Shown here in pieces: positions 22,365 to 33,637 of a DNA stretch of 64,000 nucleotides. The stretch is from NCBI GenBank assembly GCA_025330725.1, contig JAIWND010000016.1, positions 620,001-684,000 of the forward strand, in the 5' to 3' direction. This DNA is from Chlamydoabsidia padenii (lineage: Eukaryota > Mucoromycota > Mucoromycetes > Mucorales > Cunninghamellaceae). The notes beneath the pieces were generated by a model. The model was not told the DNA's origin, ran no database searches, and saw nothing but the letters and a program-made list of their open reading frames with translations. A program made the position numbers and the translations under genes. Each line of letters starts with the position of its first letter. Within the stretch, counting starts at the first letter, position 1.

Positions 22365-23438
22365 GTTCAGATCTCGATTTAGTAGACGCTGTGGGATAAT
22401 GTGACCCGAATAAAATCCCTCTCTTTTTTATTTTATTTTTGTGTCTCCTCTCTCTTCTTCCTCCTTTACTATCTTCCTTTTTACTATGAACAAGTTTTCT
22501 ACTAACACTGCTGATGCTACCATTTATTGCAAACGGTGCAAAACAAAAAGTTGAACTTCTTATTGTATAAAAAGAATAAGGCTTTGTATTGTAGGTAGTT
22601 AATCAAATATGTCTTGTATAGGGGTTGTCGTTCCGCCAGGGTCTTGGTATTGTTGTCCGTTGGCGCTCCCCAATAACAACGTCTAGGTAAGCGTCCAAGT
22701 GTTTCTCAATTGCCTTGCTTCGACACGCATTCTCGGTTCCTAGATTCGTCGGCCAAGTACTCACGCGCCTCGTCTACAACCAATGCGTATTGTTGCACTC
22801 TTCGTGAAGGGATTACTTATCGTGGTATTTCGAATCGTGGTGGTGGGGCTGGTAGGGGTTCATTGGTTCTTCGTGGTGGAACGGTCTAGTCCTCCTGCTC
22901 TGCTGTAAGATTGACGTTGGTGATACTACGGCGCGAAGGCGGGCGGGCAAGAAGACATTCTCGTGGATGATTACCAGGATGATAGGTGTTTGGGTTTGTA
23001 GCCTTTTGAAACACATGGTTAGTATATACTTATCAGTAGTTGTAGATATATTGGAATAGATTCCTTATCGGCAAAAAAATAATAAAGGGAGGTGTATGTG
23101 ATCTTTGAATAAAAACCCTTCTGATTACCAATTACGATAAAGATAAGTCCAAGTATCTTGAAGACCATTATCATGACGTTTCCTGGCGGATTGCAGGCGA
23201 TGTGGTACCTGACATAAATTTGAGCATTTCCTTATTTGGTTAATTTGAACAAAAAAAAGGGGCTATCATTTTCATATTACTTGAGGAATTAGACAATGTA
23301 TATTATAATGCTTTCCCATCATTTCCAAAATATCTTCGCGTTGATTTCTCGTTGTAAGCAAGTTCCTACCTCTTCTGCGTGCATCGTGAACCGGAACGAA
23401 GCTGGGATCAACGAAGTTATACTTGTGATGGGCAGCTT
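22365..23438 (+). pseudogene. Decayed small-protein gene inside the repeat element
   Basis: A C/T-rich leader (22420-22480) precedes an ATG at 22486 opening MNKFSTNTADATIYCKRCK, which stops at 22552-22554. In the downstream region one frame reads GCRSARVLVLL then a stop (22674), and then stays open for 70 codons (22677-22886, starting QRLGKRPSVSQLP and including NRGGGAGRG) before TAG. The CxxC followed by a later Cys-Arg is reminiscent of small zinc-binding proteins, but frames are broken and no intron restores them convincingly. I infer a degraded gene carried between the element's arms. No transposase was recognised. Confidence 0.35.
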
Positions 23439-23669
23439 GTAAATAGAATAAAAATGGACAGACAAGACCAAATTTATTTCAAATCCCGCTTATCATCGTT
23501 TTGAATCCTTGATAGAGCTCTACTGCCTCAATGGACAAGTGATGTTCATGATAAAAGTGACCATGAGCATTCTAAAGCCTATTTCCAACAAACTTTACAT
23601 AATGGTCAATGTACCAATTGCGTGTATGGAGCAATACAGCCTCACGATTGTTTTAACCTGTCTTTTGTA
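23439..23669 (-). repeat. Inverted repeat unit, right arm of the fold-back-like element
   Basis: The reverse complement matches one unit of the 21776-22364 array over about 230 bases (ACAAAAGACAGG, CGTGAGGCTGTATTGCTCC, ATGTAAAGTTTGTTGGAAATAGGC and so on). At the corresponding place this copy reads GCGGGATTTGAAAT (23477-23489, exact promoter word), where the left units read GCGGGGTGTGAA. Confidence 0.8.
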
Positions 23670-24172
23670 CCAACTTTATAGGCTGTAGTGCATTGTCAAG
23701 AGTATTGATTTCTCTCGAGTCATAAGGCTTCGAGCTTCTCAGTACCACTGCTCAAGTTCAAACCCCGGTATTCATGCGGTCCCGCATCATCACTGATCAA
23801 CAGAAACATGAATTGGTTGATCCTATGAGTCTAGTTGACACCATCTGGAGATGTGTTCATTTGACATATCGTCGCACTTGATATTATCAAACAAGTTCAT
23901 ATATTGCATCTTCCAACATTGTCATACTACATACTCGATAAAGATGACCCTGGAAAGTACGATGATCATTAGTCATCCCCTTTAGATAACCCGCTGGAAA
24001 CAGGCATGATGTTGTATTACTTTTTCTTTTTATTTAATATGTGTGCGTTTTATTGGTTGAGGTGGGGGTCATGATACAAGATAAAAGTGGTGCTGATGGA
24101 TAGTAAACTAATGGGGAAGGGATGAAGTGGTGAGATATATATATATATATAAAGTGAGATTAGTGTTCTATT
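23670..24172. other. Intergenic region
   Basis: No gene or repeat recognised beyond the right arm; a short (AT)n run at about 24135-24151 precedes the COA3 3' end. Confidence 0.45.
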
Positions 24173-24539
24173 CTAATCCTTCTTTTCGTCCTTGTAAGAT
24201 TTGGTAACGTCTTGTACACCTGGAAGTTGGCTAGGCAAAGGGACATCGCTAAAGTCATCCTGCTTGACAGCAAACATGGAATAAGCATCTAAGACGAGAA
24301 AATAAAATAGTGTTTATTAGTATATCACACACTAAGACAGAGGAATAGAGTGTCAAGTACTTACAAATACCACCAGTGAAGGTTAATAAAGCACCCAAGG
24401 TCAAGACATTACGCATAGCAAAAGGTTGTCTGGTTCTTTGTAAAGCCGGAGAGAATCCATAACCCTTCTTTTGAGTATAGAGTCGTTCACGGGTACCGTA
24501 TCCTTTGACTTGAGTATCGAATTGTTCAGGAGAAGACAT
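24173..24539 (-). CDS. COA3: Cytochrome c oxidase assembly factor 3 (COA3)
   Basis: Small mitochondrial inner-membrane protein that couples COX1 synthesis to complex IV assembly. Exons 24365-24539 and 24173-24288 (96 aa). Residues 40-70 hold RNVLTLGALLTFTGGI followed across the splice by YAYSMFAVKQDDFSDVPLP; the membrane span and the VKQDDFSDV signature after it are characteristic of COA3/CCDC56. The splice GGTATTT/GTAAGT to TTAG/ATGC restores this motif exactly. It is divergent from the nucleoporin gene, sharing a 229-base promoter. Confidence 0.88.
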
Positions 24540-24768
24540 GATTATATACGATGTAGGTGTAGAATAGAGAAAGGAAAGGAAAGAAAGGAAAAAGGTGATG
24601 GGTATAAATTCCGCTCTGCCCAGGAATTGAAATTGCGTGGCTTATTGCTTGTTTCTAATAGGCGGGACCTACAGACATGCGCGTTCAAAAAATAAAATAT
24701 CTTTTTTTTTTTTTTTTCTCTCTCTTTCTCGTTTAATCATCTTTCTTCCGTTCCCTTTTTATTCTTAA

Positions 24769-26621
24769 ATGTCATTATTTGGTCAACAAGCGGCAGCATC
24801 AACAGGAACAACACCGTTTGGATCAACAGCACCAGCAACTGGATTTGGTAGTGCACCTCAATCAACAAGTGGGTTTACATTCGGAGGTACCAATAATGCT
24901 ACAACAACACCTTCATTATTTGGAAACAATACCAGTACAGCTACGGCTACTCCTTCACTATTTGGAAACAACACCAGTACACCAACAGCAACAACAACAC
25001 CTTCAATGTTTGGGAATACTAGCAATGCTACAGCCACACCTTCATTATTTGGAAACACCAGTACAGCTACAACCACACCGTCACTATTTGGAAACAATAC
25101 TAGTGCTGCTACGACTACTCCTTCACTATTTGGAAACAACACCAGTACAGCTACAACAACACCTTCATTATTTGGAAACACCAGTACAACAACCACGCCT
25201 TCATTATTTGGAAACACCAGCGCAGCTACATCAACACCTTCACTGTTCGGGAACACCAGCACTGCTACAACCACTCCTTCACTATTCGGAAACAACACCA
25301 GTGCAGCTACAACAACACCATCATTATTTGGAAACACCAATAATACTACAACCACTCCTTCATTATTTGGAAACACCAATTCCAGCAACAACAACACAAA
25401 TACCACCTCCAATTTGTTTGGATCAACTGCCAATAAACCCGGGACATCATTTGGCTTTTCGTCAATGGGGTCTTCCTTTGGAAACAATCAACAAGGTAAA
25501 TTCTTAAACGTGGTAACAATATACGTTTTACTGAATCTTCTTCTCTTTTTTGTTTCCCAGGCCTAAACAACATGACTCCTCAACAACGCGATAAGATGAT
25601 TTATGAACTACTCTTACAGAAAAACAAGGAAGAATGGGAACAAAAAGGCCAGCGCACTTTGAATGATATGACACCAGAAAACATATGGCAATCTCTGGCT
25701 TTGATGAAATCATGGTGGGATCCTCAATCACCTAATTGTCGTTTCAAGACCTATTTTTACAATATGGTACCTGCTAACGAAATCCATCTGTACCAACGAC
25801 CCGCTAATCAAGACCAAAAGGCATGGGATGAAGCACAGAAAAAGAACCCAGATCCTACTTGGTAAGTCCACATGAATTACAACCACAAATGGCATCACTC
25901 ATCACCCTTTCTTATATATAGTATGGTACCGACACAGGCGATTGGATTCCAAGATATCGAAAAACGAATGGAAGCTCAAAATCTCCAATCACAAGCACAC
26001 AAGGCGAAACTACAAGAAATCGATGAAAAGATCAAGAAATTACAAGAAACGACCTTATTAGAAAACGCCAACAAGTTGGTGGAAGCAAAACGACAATATA
26101 TGGAGGTGACTCAACGTGTCATCAAAGTAAGTGTGATGGAGAGGGAGGGGGGGGACTTTTTATATACTATCTTGAACTAACATATACTTTACTTAGTTCC
26201 TCAAGCATACCCAGGTTTTACGACAAAAAGGATTATCTATCACCCCCGAAGAAGAATTGATGCGTACTCGATTCGAATCTATTCAAGACCAGCTACAACA
26301 ATCCGAGCAATTCCATGGCACACTCAGTCAAATGTGGGCTCAACTTCAACTTATCAAGGAATCAGGACGAAAATATGGCAGTATTGGTGGTGTGGACGAA
26401 TGGGACTCGGTCAGTTCGAGCCACGTGGAAGAAATCGCAAAGGTAAAAACAAAGGGAATCATTTTATGCAGCTATCCATAATGTTAACTTGTATTTTTCA
26501 ACAACTATAGATCCTTGACGAACAACAACGTGGTATCCAACATACAATCGATGTCCTTTTACGCGATATGAAGGATGTCCATTCTTTGCAACAGCAACAA
26601 CAACAACAATTTCACCGATAA
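24769..26621 (+). CDS. FG nucleoporin NUP57/NUP54
   Basis: Central-channel nucleoporin of the NUP62-54-58 type complex. Exons 24769-25495, 25561-25861, 25922-26126, 26197-26442, 26511-26621 (529 aa). Residues 1-240 are about 15 SLFGN/TPSLFG repeats spaced by Ala/Thr/Asn-rich linkers (the FG mesh). The C-terminal half begins with LNNMTPQQRDKMIYELLLQ, has RFKTYFYNMV and AIGFQDIEKRMEAQ, and then coiled-coil segments that pair with NUP62 and NUP58 homologues. The repeat DNA itself is a degenerate array of about 45-54 bases per unit, which explains long antisense frames. It ends in a poly-Gln run. Confidence 0.92.
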
Positions 26622-26914
26622 GGGCCGTCAACTACACACATCCTTCCTCCCCTCACCACACCCTAAAGTAGTCATAATAGGTTAGATAGATTAATAGTCC
26701 ATGTAGTTTTTACCTTGACCAATAAATACATATTGTTTATATGACCAAAATTGATATTTTAACATTTATGCATACATAATACCCTTGTCTTTTTATTTGT
26801 TCAGTATCAACATCCTTCTTCCCTACACATATAAATACAATATAATTGGTTTTTTATTTTGATATATGAAGGAATGATTAAAATAAAAACATCTATATAA
26901 CTAAAACTATCTAT

Positions 26915-27332
26915 CTATTTGCCCAATCGTTTTCTGAGAGCCCGAGTTCGTTTCCGTAACTTCTTGTGTTTGTGTTTGTTCATCTTTAAACGCCGTTTTC
27001 GTAATACACTGGTGAGTTGCATGCCTTCTTCCACCAGAGGCGATTCGATAGGTCGTTGTACAATGGGTGCTGGTGGTGCTGAAAATGGGCGAAGAGTGGA
27101 CAAGTGTTCTGTCACTTTATCGGTAACCTTGCCTGAATAAAAATAGTTTAGTGATAGATACAGACGCTGTCAAGTTTAGTTTTTTACCTTGTGAAGTAGT
27201 CCAGGGGAATGAAGGTTGGGAATGTAAAGTGGTACTCAATGAAGCCCATCGTTTAGTGACAGGTGTGACTTGTGTTCTACAGGAAGTAAGGGTTGGTACC
27301 AAACGTTGAATAATGTTTCGTCCGAATAACAT
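26915..27332 (-). CDS. Mitochondrial small-subunit ribosomal protein mS38 (COX24/AURKAIP1 family)
   Basis: Exons 27188-27332 and 26915-27132 (120 aa). The N-terminus is a basic mitochondrial presequence (MLFGRNIIQRLVPTLTSCR). The C-terminus is the family hallmark: SVLRKRRLKMNKHKHKKLRKR followed by TRALRKRLGK, an extremely basic helix that inserts into mitoribosomal RNA. The length fits. It is divergent from ribosomal protein S18, with 207 bases between the two start codons and an exact copy of the recurrent motif at about the midpoint. Confidence 0.9.
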
Positions 27333-27429
27333 GTTTGTACAAAAAAAAAAAAAAGTGAAAAGAGGACAGGGAGTGTTTCCCGGAAAAAAATAAAGGGTAG
27401 AGTCACTCGGTGGCTGATAAAGGGGTTGA

Positions 27430-27443
27430 GGCGGGATTTGAAT
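27430..27443 (+). promoter_or_regulatory. GGCGGGATTTGAAT motif, exact copy (mS38/S18 divergent promoter)
   Basis: Exact copy placed 97 bases from the S18 ATG and 98 bases from the mS38 ATG, almost symmetric between the two genes. Confidence 0.55.
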
Positions 27444-27539
27444 ATTGAGGGGAGCTCTTTTTTTTTTTTTCTTGAAGAAAAAGGTCGAGTCCCCGATTTC
27501 CTCTTTTCTCTTTCTCTTTTATCGTTCCGATTCAACGTC

Positions 27540-28319
27540 ATGGTAAAGTATGGATAAACAAATATGATTCTAATAGATACATCATCAACAGAAAAAAAGA
27601 AAAAAAGAACGATACCACTATATTGATGGATGGATAGATGGATGGATGGGATTGAAGAAGGGGGTGATGGATGGATAGTGGATGACTAAAGAACTAGTGA
27701 ACTAATTCACACTTTTTTTTTTTTTTTTTTTTTGACACATAGTCTCTCGTCGTCCCTGAAAGGAACCAAGTAAGTGTCGACCTACACCAATAAATAGAAG
27801 AAAAAAAAAGAAACGAAAAACAGCAATGGAGACGAAAACACCACGACTGACACACCACTTTTTGCCTTTATTATTATTCTCTAGTTCCAACACATTATTC
27901 GTCTTCTCAACACTAACGTTGATGGTAAGGACAAGATCGTCATTGCTTTGACTTCTGTCAAGGGTGTGGGTCGCCGTTTCGCCAACGTTGCTTGCAAGAA
28001 GGCCGATGTCGACTTGAACAAGCGTGCTGGTGAATTGTCCAACGAAGAATTGGAACGTATTGTGACCATCTTGCAAAACCCTGCTCAATACAAGATCCCC
28101 AACTGGTTCCTCAACAGACAAAAGGATATCATCGATGGCAAGTACTCTCAAGTTATCTCTAACGTGTTGGATACCAAGATGCGTGAAGATTTGGAACGCA
28201 TGAAGAAGATCCGTGTCCATCGTGGTCTCCGTCACTACTGGGGTCTCCGTGTCCGTGGTCAACACACCAAGACTACTGGTCGTCGTGGTCGCACTGTCGG
28301 TGTCTCCAAGAAGAAATAG
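27540..28319 (+). CDS. RPS18: Cytosolic small-subunit ribosomal protein uS13 (S18)
   Basis: Exons 27540-27542 (ATG only), 27743-27769 and 27885-28319 (154 aa). The second exon codes SLVVPERNQ and the third begins [17 protein letters not shown], together giving the full conserved N-terminus; the internal ATG-like codon at 27948 is not the start. The rest is near-invariant: [58 protein letters not shown] and SKKK at the end. It sits at the head of the 40S subunit contacting tRNA and B1 bridges. The pyrimidine-rich leader (27498-27530) is typical of ribosomal protein genes. The intron immediately after the ATG is 200 bases long. Confidence 0.96.
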
Positions 28320-28975
28320 GTAAGATATATATATAGAGGAGTCCATTCAGTCATACATATAAAAAATGATGAATTCAACAAACAAAACTCTTATCTACAT
28401 TATCTGATTTTGATGTGAACATTGTATTCTGACCCGTATGAATGAATGGACTCTATTGATGATGATTTTATGTGTATATTAACTATCTTATTATAATTCT
28501 CTGTTTAGATGTATTCAACCACAACATGTCAAATCATTTGCTCTTCTAAATCTTATCTACATTTTTATAATAAAGAAGGCGGTTTTTACTATTTGTCTAA
28601 TATTGTTGTTGTTAATTAATCATATAAATGTCTACTGTTATTGTTTTTAATGCTATTTGAGGGAGGAGGGTCTGAATCATGGCTGTATAGGGGGAAAAGG
28701 TGATTGATATGTATCCACTCTTCTTTATATCTTTGGCTCTTATTACTACAAAGATGTTATAGTATCATATGTAATAATCAGATGACAAAGTACGCATAGG
28801 GACAAAAGGCCAGAGGATCTACGGTTCGCCCTATTAAAAGGCATGAATTAACAGCTCGGTCGCCGTTTCAATCAAATGCGGCACTTGAAATATCCCTCTG
28901 CGGGCCATACACGGTTGTTGTTGTTTTTCTTCCTCCTTCTCTTGCTTTTCTTTTTTAATCACGAATCTTGACAAA
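28320..28975. other. Intergenic region
   Basis: S18 3' region, then the FAM133-like promoter with GCGGCACTTGAAAT at 28879-28892 (two mismatches to the recurrent motif) 84 bases before the ATG. Confidence 0.45.
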
Positions 28976-29737
28976 ATGGATGGTGGACCCTCAATACGAG
29001 ACTATATTGGTAATCAATAACGAAAAGCACATTGTCTACTAGGAAAGACTGTCTTGATTCACCTTTTATTCTTACTCCTCTTTTTTTATTATTGTTGTTG
29101 TAGAACAGCGAAAGAAAAATGGTATGACTTGGTAAGTATCATGCCACTGCTTAACGGCATGCACTCACCGTTTATTTTTATTCTTTGGTATAGGGAAGAC
29201 TTTAGAAAGCTAAAGGAAGAAAAAGAAGGTCCAGGTGTCTCTGAAGAAGCCATGATGAAGTATCGCAAACAACTGGATGCCGAACGGGAAGCTAAACTCT
29301 CTGGTGGCAAGAAGCGATCCAAGTCTGACAAGAAGAAGAAGAAGAAATCAAAACACAAGAAGCGACACCGACACGATTCTAGTGACGATGATTCTAGTGA
29401 TGACGATTCTCGGTCCTCTGTAAGTAATAATAAAGAAACCAATAGAGTGAACGAACTCGAATTCACTTTGCCTTGTTTTTTTTTAGAGACATAAAAGTAA
29501 ACGACGACATGACAGCCGATCGGTATCACCACGACCATCTGATGAACGTGATTCCAGAAGAGAACGAGAAAGTAGCACAGGGCGTCATGATAATGAAGCA
29601 TCATCATCAAGGGTAAAAAGTTGGAAGAATAGGATCAATTGACCTCTTTGTACTAACCACTTGTCTTCTTTGTATAGTCCCATCATAAACATAGATCCTC
29701 TTCTCATCGGTCCCCTTCCCCTACAAATAGCTCTTGA
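28976..29737 (+). CDS. FAM133-like lysine/serine-rich nuclear protein
   Basis: Exons 28976-29009, 29104-29131, 29194-29419, 29487-29612, 29678-29737 (157 aa). The start MDGGPSIRDYIEQRKKNGMT, then WEDFRKLKEEKEG and MKYRKQLDAERE, matches the conserved N-terminal block of FAM133, followed by a Lys-rich stretch and alternating SSDDDS and Arg/Ser/His tracts resembling RS domains. FAM133 proteins are linked to the spliceosome, so a splicing-related role is likely but inferred. The first two exons are 34 and 28 bases, so the protein is not visible as one frame. Confidence 0.7.
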
Positions 29738-29811
29738 CTTTATAGTTTAAAACCCAATAAATTGATTTGATTGTTTGACTATCTTCATGCCTTTTACTTT
29801 TGCTTTGAAAA

Positions 29812-29825
29812 GCGGGCTTTGAAAT
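29812..29825 (+). promoter_or_regulatory. GCGGGCTTTGAAAT motif, one mismatch (sorting nexin promoter)
   Basis: One mismatch to the recurrent word, 71 bases before the sorting nexin ATG. Confidence 0.4.
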
Positions 29826-29895
29826 ATTTGAGGTAAAAATGTAGTTGGACTTGTCTCTCTCCTTTTTGTTTTTTATAAATCATAATCTCTTACAC

Positions 29896-30578
29896 ATGTC
29901 TGGCTCTGACGTTGAGGGTACACTTCAACGATATATTGGATTAAAGGATGACACTATCCGTGGCATCTTTTGGTCACCTGTTGTACTGGGATTGACGGTG
30001 GTGATTTATGCCCTCTCTCACACAGCCAATGGTCTTTTATTCTCTTATGCTATTGCAGCTGCTTCTGTCTTTGGTGTATTATATTTTAGTAACTCACACC
30101 CTCCTCAGCAAGTATTCACACAACAAAGATACTCATTATCATCTATATGGACTGATAATGATGATACCAAGGTAAACAGTAAACTGCTCTTTTTTTTTTT
30201 TTGTACTTTTAAAACTGATAGCCTGTTCTTTTTTTTTTTTTACTACTTGCCCTTTTTTAAGCTTGAATTAGATGAACAATCCACAAAACTTGACCTCTTT
30301 TATCCACCATTAACAAAAAGTGTCGACCAGCTATTACGATATTTTTACCGCGACTTTGTCCATAGCTGGTGGAATCCTTTGCAATCTGGTTATGATGACG
30401 AATTTGAACAAACTATAAAAGTGCGACTCAATGCTGCTGTGACGAATATCGAAAAGACACTATTGAAACAAGAACGAAACGATATTGTGATGGCTATCAT
30501 GTATGGACTTGCCAACACTCTTATTATTCATATGGTAAAGTAGGACAAACATATTGACACTTGACTGTATGACTGACT

Positions 30579-30620
<42 letters not shown>

Positions 30621-32607
30621 TTGTTTTTTATAGCGGGAATGCAGAACGTTTGAAATGTCAGAACAACCCATGGATATCTATATTGTGGAAAATCCTCAAT
30701 CACCTTTTGCTCAGCTATTATCCAAAAAAGAACAACATGATCAACTCCGTGGACTATGTAAGACCATTCTCAAACGGATTCTTCCTGTGGCTGATATGAA
30801 CTCGCATGTGGTGAACTGTCTGCTCAAGGAACTATTGGCAACTCATCTCTTTGGGAATATCTTGGCAACCTGTAGTGATCCTGATTTCATCAATGGTTGG
30901 ATTGTACAATATTTGGCTGGGTCCGATCATTTGGCAAGTTCGGATACTACTACTTTGACTGAAGCAGATGGATTACGAAGCTTGGTGGAAAAGGCGACGG
31001 AGGATGCCATGGCGGCCGAGCAACAATTACAACAGACTAGTGACATTGAACACCATGACAACAACATTACCGACAATACTAATGATTCTACACAAGATCG
31101 GGATGACATTTCATTGGAAACTCACATTCAACCATCTACCACACCAGAACCAACTCGCTCTCAACCTCCACAAATGAATGAACAAGTATCATCATTATCT
31201 GGACGACCACCATCATTACACTCTGTCGATGATAGTAAACGACGCATGACATTATCCAAAGCCGATGAAGTCATGCTTCAGTCTCCAATGATCTATGCTT
31301 ATGGTACTGTCAGCTTTAGCATCATGGATATCTCACCTCCTCAAGATATGGACAACGTCGACAAATCAAGCCTAATGTTTATCATTCAAATCGAACGACC
31401 TGCCTTACAAGAATCATCTGGATCGGAAGGGGGTGGCTATGTGATCACACGGACTTATCACGATTTCGATATTTTCCAATCATTGATGCGAGCGAAGCAT
31501 GCAAAGCGGGTGGCACGTCTCAATTTACGACTTCCTTTGGATGTGACAAGATCTTGGCTGCTTCGAAAAAAGAGGACGGCGACGGCGGGCACTACAGCAA
31601 CAAGCATACCAAATGGAGGTGGCAATGATAACGAAGTGATATCTCATGGACTGGAACACTATTTGAATACTGTCGTGGGTGATGCCGAACTCGGCCGGGA
31701 TCCTCTTATCTTGGCATTTTTACGAAAAGAACGGGCAACTGAACATGGAACGACGCAAAAGGAACTTCCCTTTGCCGAAGAATACAAGGATGAATTGGTC
31801 GCCACCACAACGCCTTTAGCAGTAGATACATCGACGTCAATAGGTGGCCGTGCCATGTCACTTTTTGGTCGATCAAGCATCTCGAATGGAAGCACACCGA
31901 CAACAACAACAACAACAGCAGCAGCATCACCTTCTTTATCTTCATCTATTGGAAGTTTATTATCTCAAGATGAATCGACTGACCTGACAAAACCACAGCA
32001 TGAGAAGGTGACTCGACAAGGGTCCATCTCTAGCACAAAAAGTGACAGCGACAGTCAGGGAGATGACACCCCAGACCCACCAAAGGACACTTCTTTTGAA
32101 GCACCACAACAAAAACCATTATCAGCCATGGATACCGAACTACTCATCGAGACGACCTTTGCTTTGATTGTAGAGATCTTTGATCTGACCACTGCGAATA
32201 ACAAGGCATGGATGCGGCGATCTTTACTTAACGTCCTTCGGGAAATCGTCCGGCGCTCGTATACTGAACTGGTCGCCAAGCAATACAATCATTACATACA
32301 GGCGTACTTGTCACCTCATGCACTGGTCGGATGGATGGATTTGATCAAGGACAAGTTTTGGCCAAGTGGGGTGTTTGCCGGTGGTGGTCACATACATCGA
32401 ACGGAGGAAGAAAAGAAGCAGACGGAGCAATTGGCCAAGCAGCTTTTGGTGCAACGTGCGATCCCTGGTGGCGTGCGGCAGCTGATTGGTGATCAAAATA
32501 GTACTTTGGCCATGGAACGTATCTGGACTCGATTACAAGATCAAGATCTCAACCGCGTGTTGGTGCTGCAAGTCTTGGAACGTGTGATTCGACCTCTCTT
32601 TGGATAA
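29896..32607 (+). CDS. Membrane-anchored sorting nexin with PXA, PX and nexin-C domains
   Basis: Exons 29896-30171, 30262-30534, 30634-32607 (840 aa). Order: an N-terminal hydrophobic hairpin (about 27-70, FWSPVVLGLTVVIYAL and GLLFSYAIAAASVFGVLYF); a PXA domain (about 105-280, with GLCKTILKRILPVADMNSH); a disordered linker; a PX domain for phosphoinositides (about 402-548, with RTYHDFDIFQSLM); a second Ser/Thr-rich linker; and a nexin-C domain (about 680-840). No RGS domain is seen between PXA and PX, so it is closer to SNX19-type proteins than to Mdm1/SNX13/14. Such proteins tether ER to endosome, vacuole or lipid-droplet membranes. Intron 2 carries a T37 tract. Confidence 0.87.
30581..30617. 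repeat. T37 homopolymer in an intron
   Basis: Uninterrupted T run ahead of the 3' splice site in intron 2 of the sorting nexin gene. Confidence 0.9.
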
Positions 32608-33637
32608 AATAGAACTTTTTAGTTTGTTTTAGTATTGTTATGTTATTTATTGTTTGCTATTGTAGATATATTTGGTCATTAAACAACAAAAAGAACCCTT
32701 TGGGCGATCTTCACTGAATATATATATCTTATTGTCTTCCCATGATATGCGTGTCACTGTCGGGATTAGAAATAATGACGGAGTAGGGAAATTGCATGAA
32801 ACAGGACAAAATGCTTGGGCCAATGCGCAGGCTAACTAATAATGAAAATCAATTGTTCTATATCTATCATCTACTCTCCCCCTAAGTGATGGATTATTTC
32901 TTCTTTTTGGAGAAGAAAAAAAAAATGAGGAGTACTTTTTTTTTTTTGAGGAGCAGATGCATATGTTTTTAAGATTTGGCCTGGGGACAGTGGCACTTGC
33001 TTGTAAAGAAGAAAAAAGAAATACCATCAGGTCACATGCTGCATTGATATGCTGAGGGTATGTCGATCTCTTACGGGGTAACTCATGTATATGTGAGTAT
33101 GCTTGTCATCTAAGAAAGAGAGAGTCTAGTACAGAAAAAAAAAAAAAGATGCATATGTAGTATAGATGAGATAATGTTATCAAAATTTTTACGTGGAAAA
33201 AGAAAAATCTGGATTGGGTCAAACGGAGCTGCATCCGAAAGAAGTTGTCAGTGTTACACACTCTCCTTTTAAGGTATAGTTACGATGGAGCCTGTCTGTG
33301 GGTAGGATAAAGGTTGCTTGGTTCTATTCTTTCTTTCTCTCTAGTGTAATATCATGAGACATATGAAACGATTTTCTCTGTATAGAATTTCCGAAAGTAA
33401 CAGTGTAAATGGTCATGGGCATCTTTTTCATCGTTAAAGTTTGAATACTTGGATTTCAACTCCGCTTGGCTTTGTTCCATTTATTTCCTCGCCCCCTTTT
33501 TTTCATTTCCTTTCCCTCTCTTTCCGTTTCTTTATACTTTGTATTATTCTTTCCCTTTAACTTATTTTATCTTTATAGAAAAGTAATAACTATTTATATC
33601 TACACATAACCACTATATACATTTATAAAGAACAAAA
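32608..33637. other. Intergenic region
   Basis: About 1 kb between tandem genes: sorting nexin 3' end (AT-rich), then a long T/C-rich kinesin leader (33490-33560). A TTTCAACTCCGC sequence near 33450 is a weak relative of the recurrent motif. No gene seen. Confidence 0.45.

Noticed and set aside
22813..23016. 67-codon minus-strand frame within the repeat element
   Set aside because: No recognised domain and no leader; the plus strand frames fit a decayed gene better.
23740..23800. Possible tRNA T-arm (GTTCAAACCCCGG)
   Set aside because: The flanking bases do not pair as a T stem and no acceptor or anticodon arm can be drawn. No tRNA was found in the window.
24858..25487. 209-codon antisense frame opposite the nucleoporin
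   Set aside because: Direct complement of the FG repeats (repeated FPNNEGVV); no start context or domain.
27702..28346. 214-codon frame antisense to ribosomal protein S18
   Set aside because: Shadow of a highly biased coding exon; S18 is certain on the plus strand.
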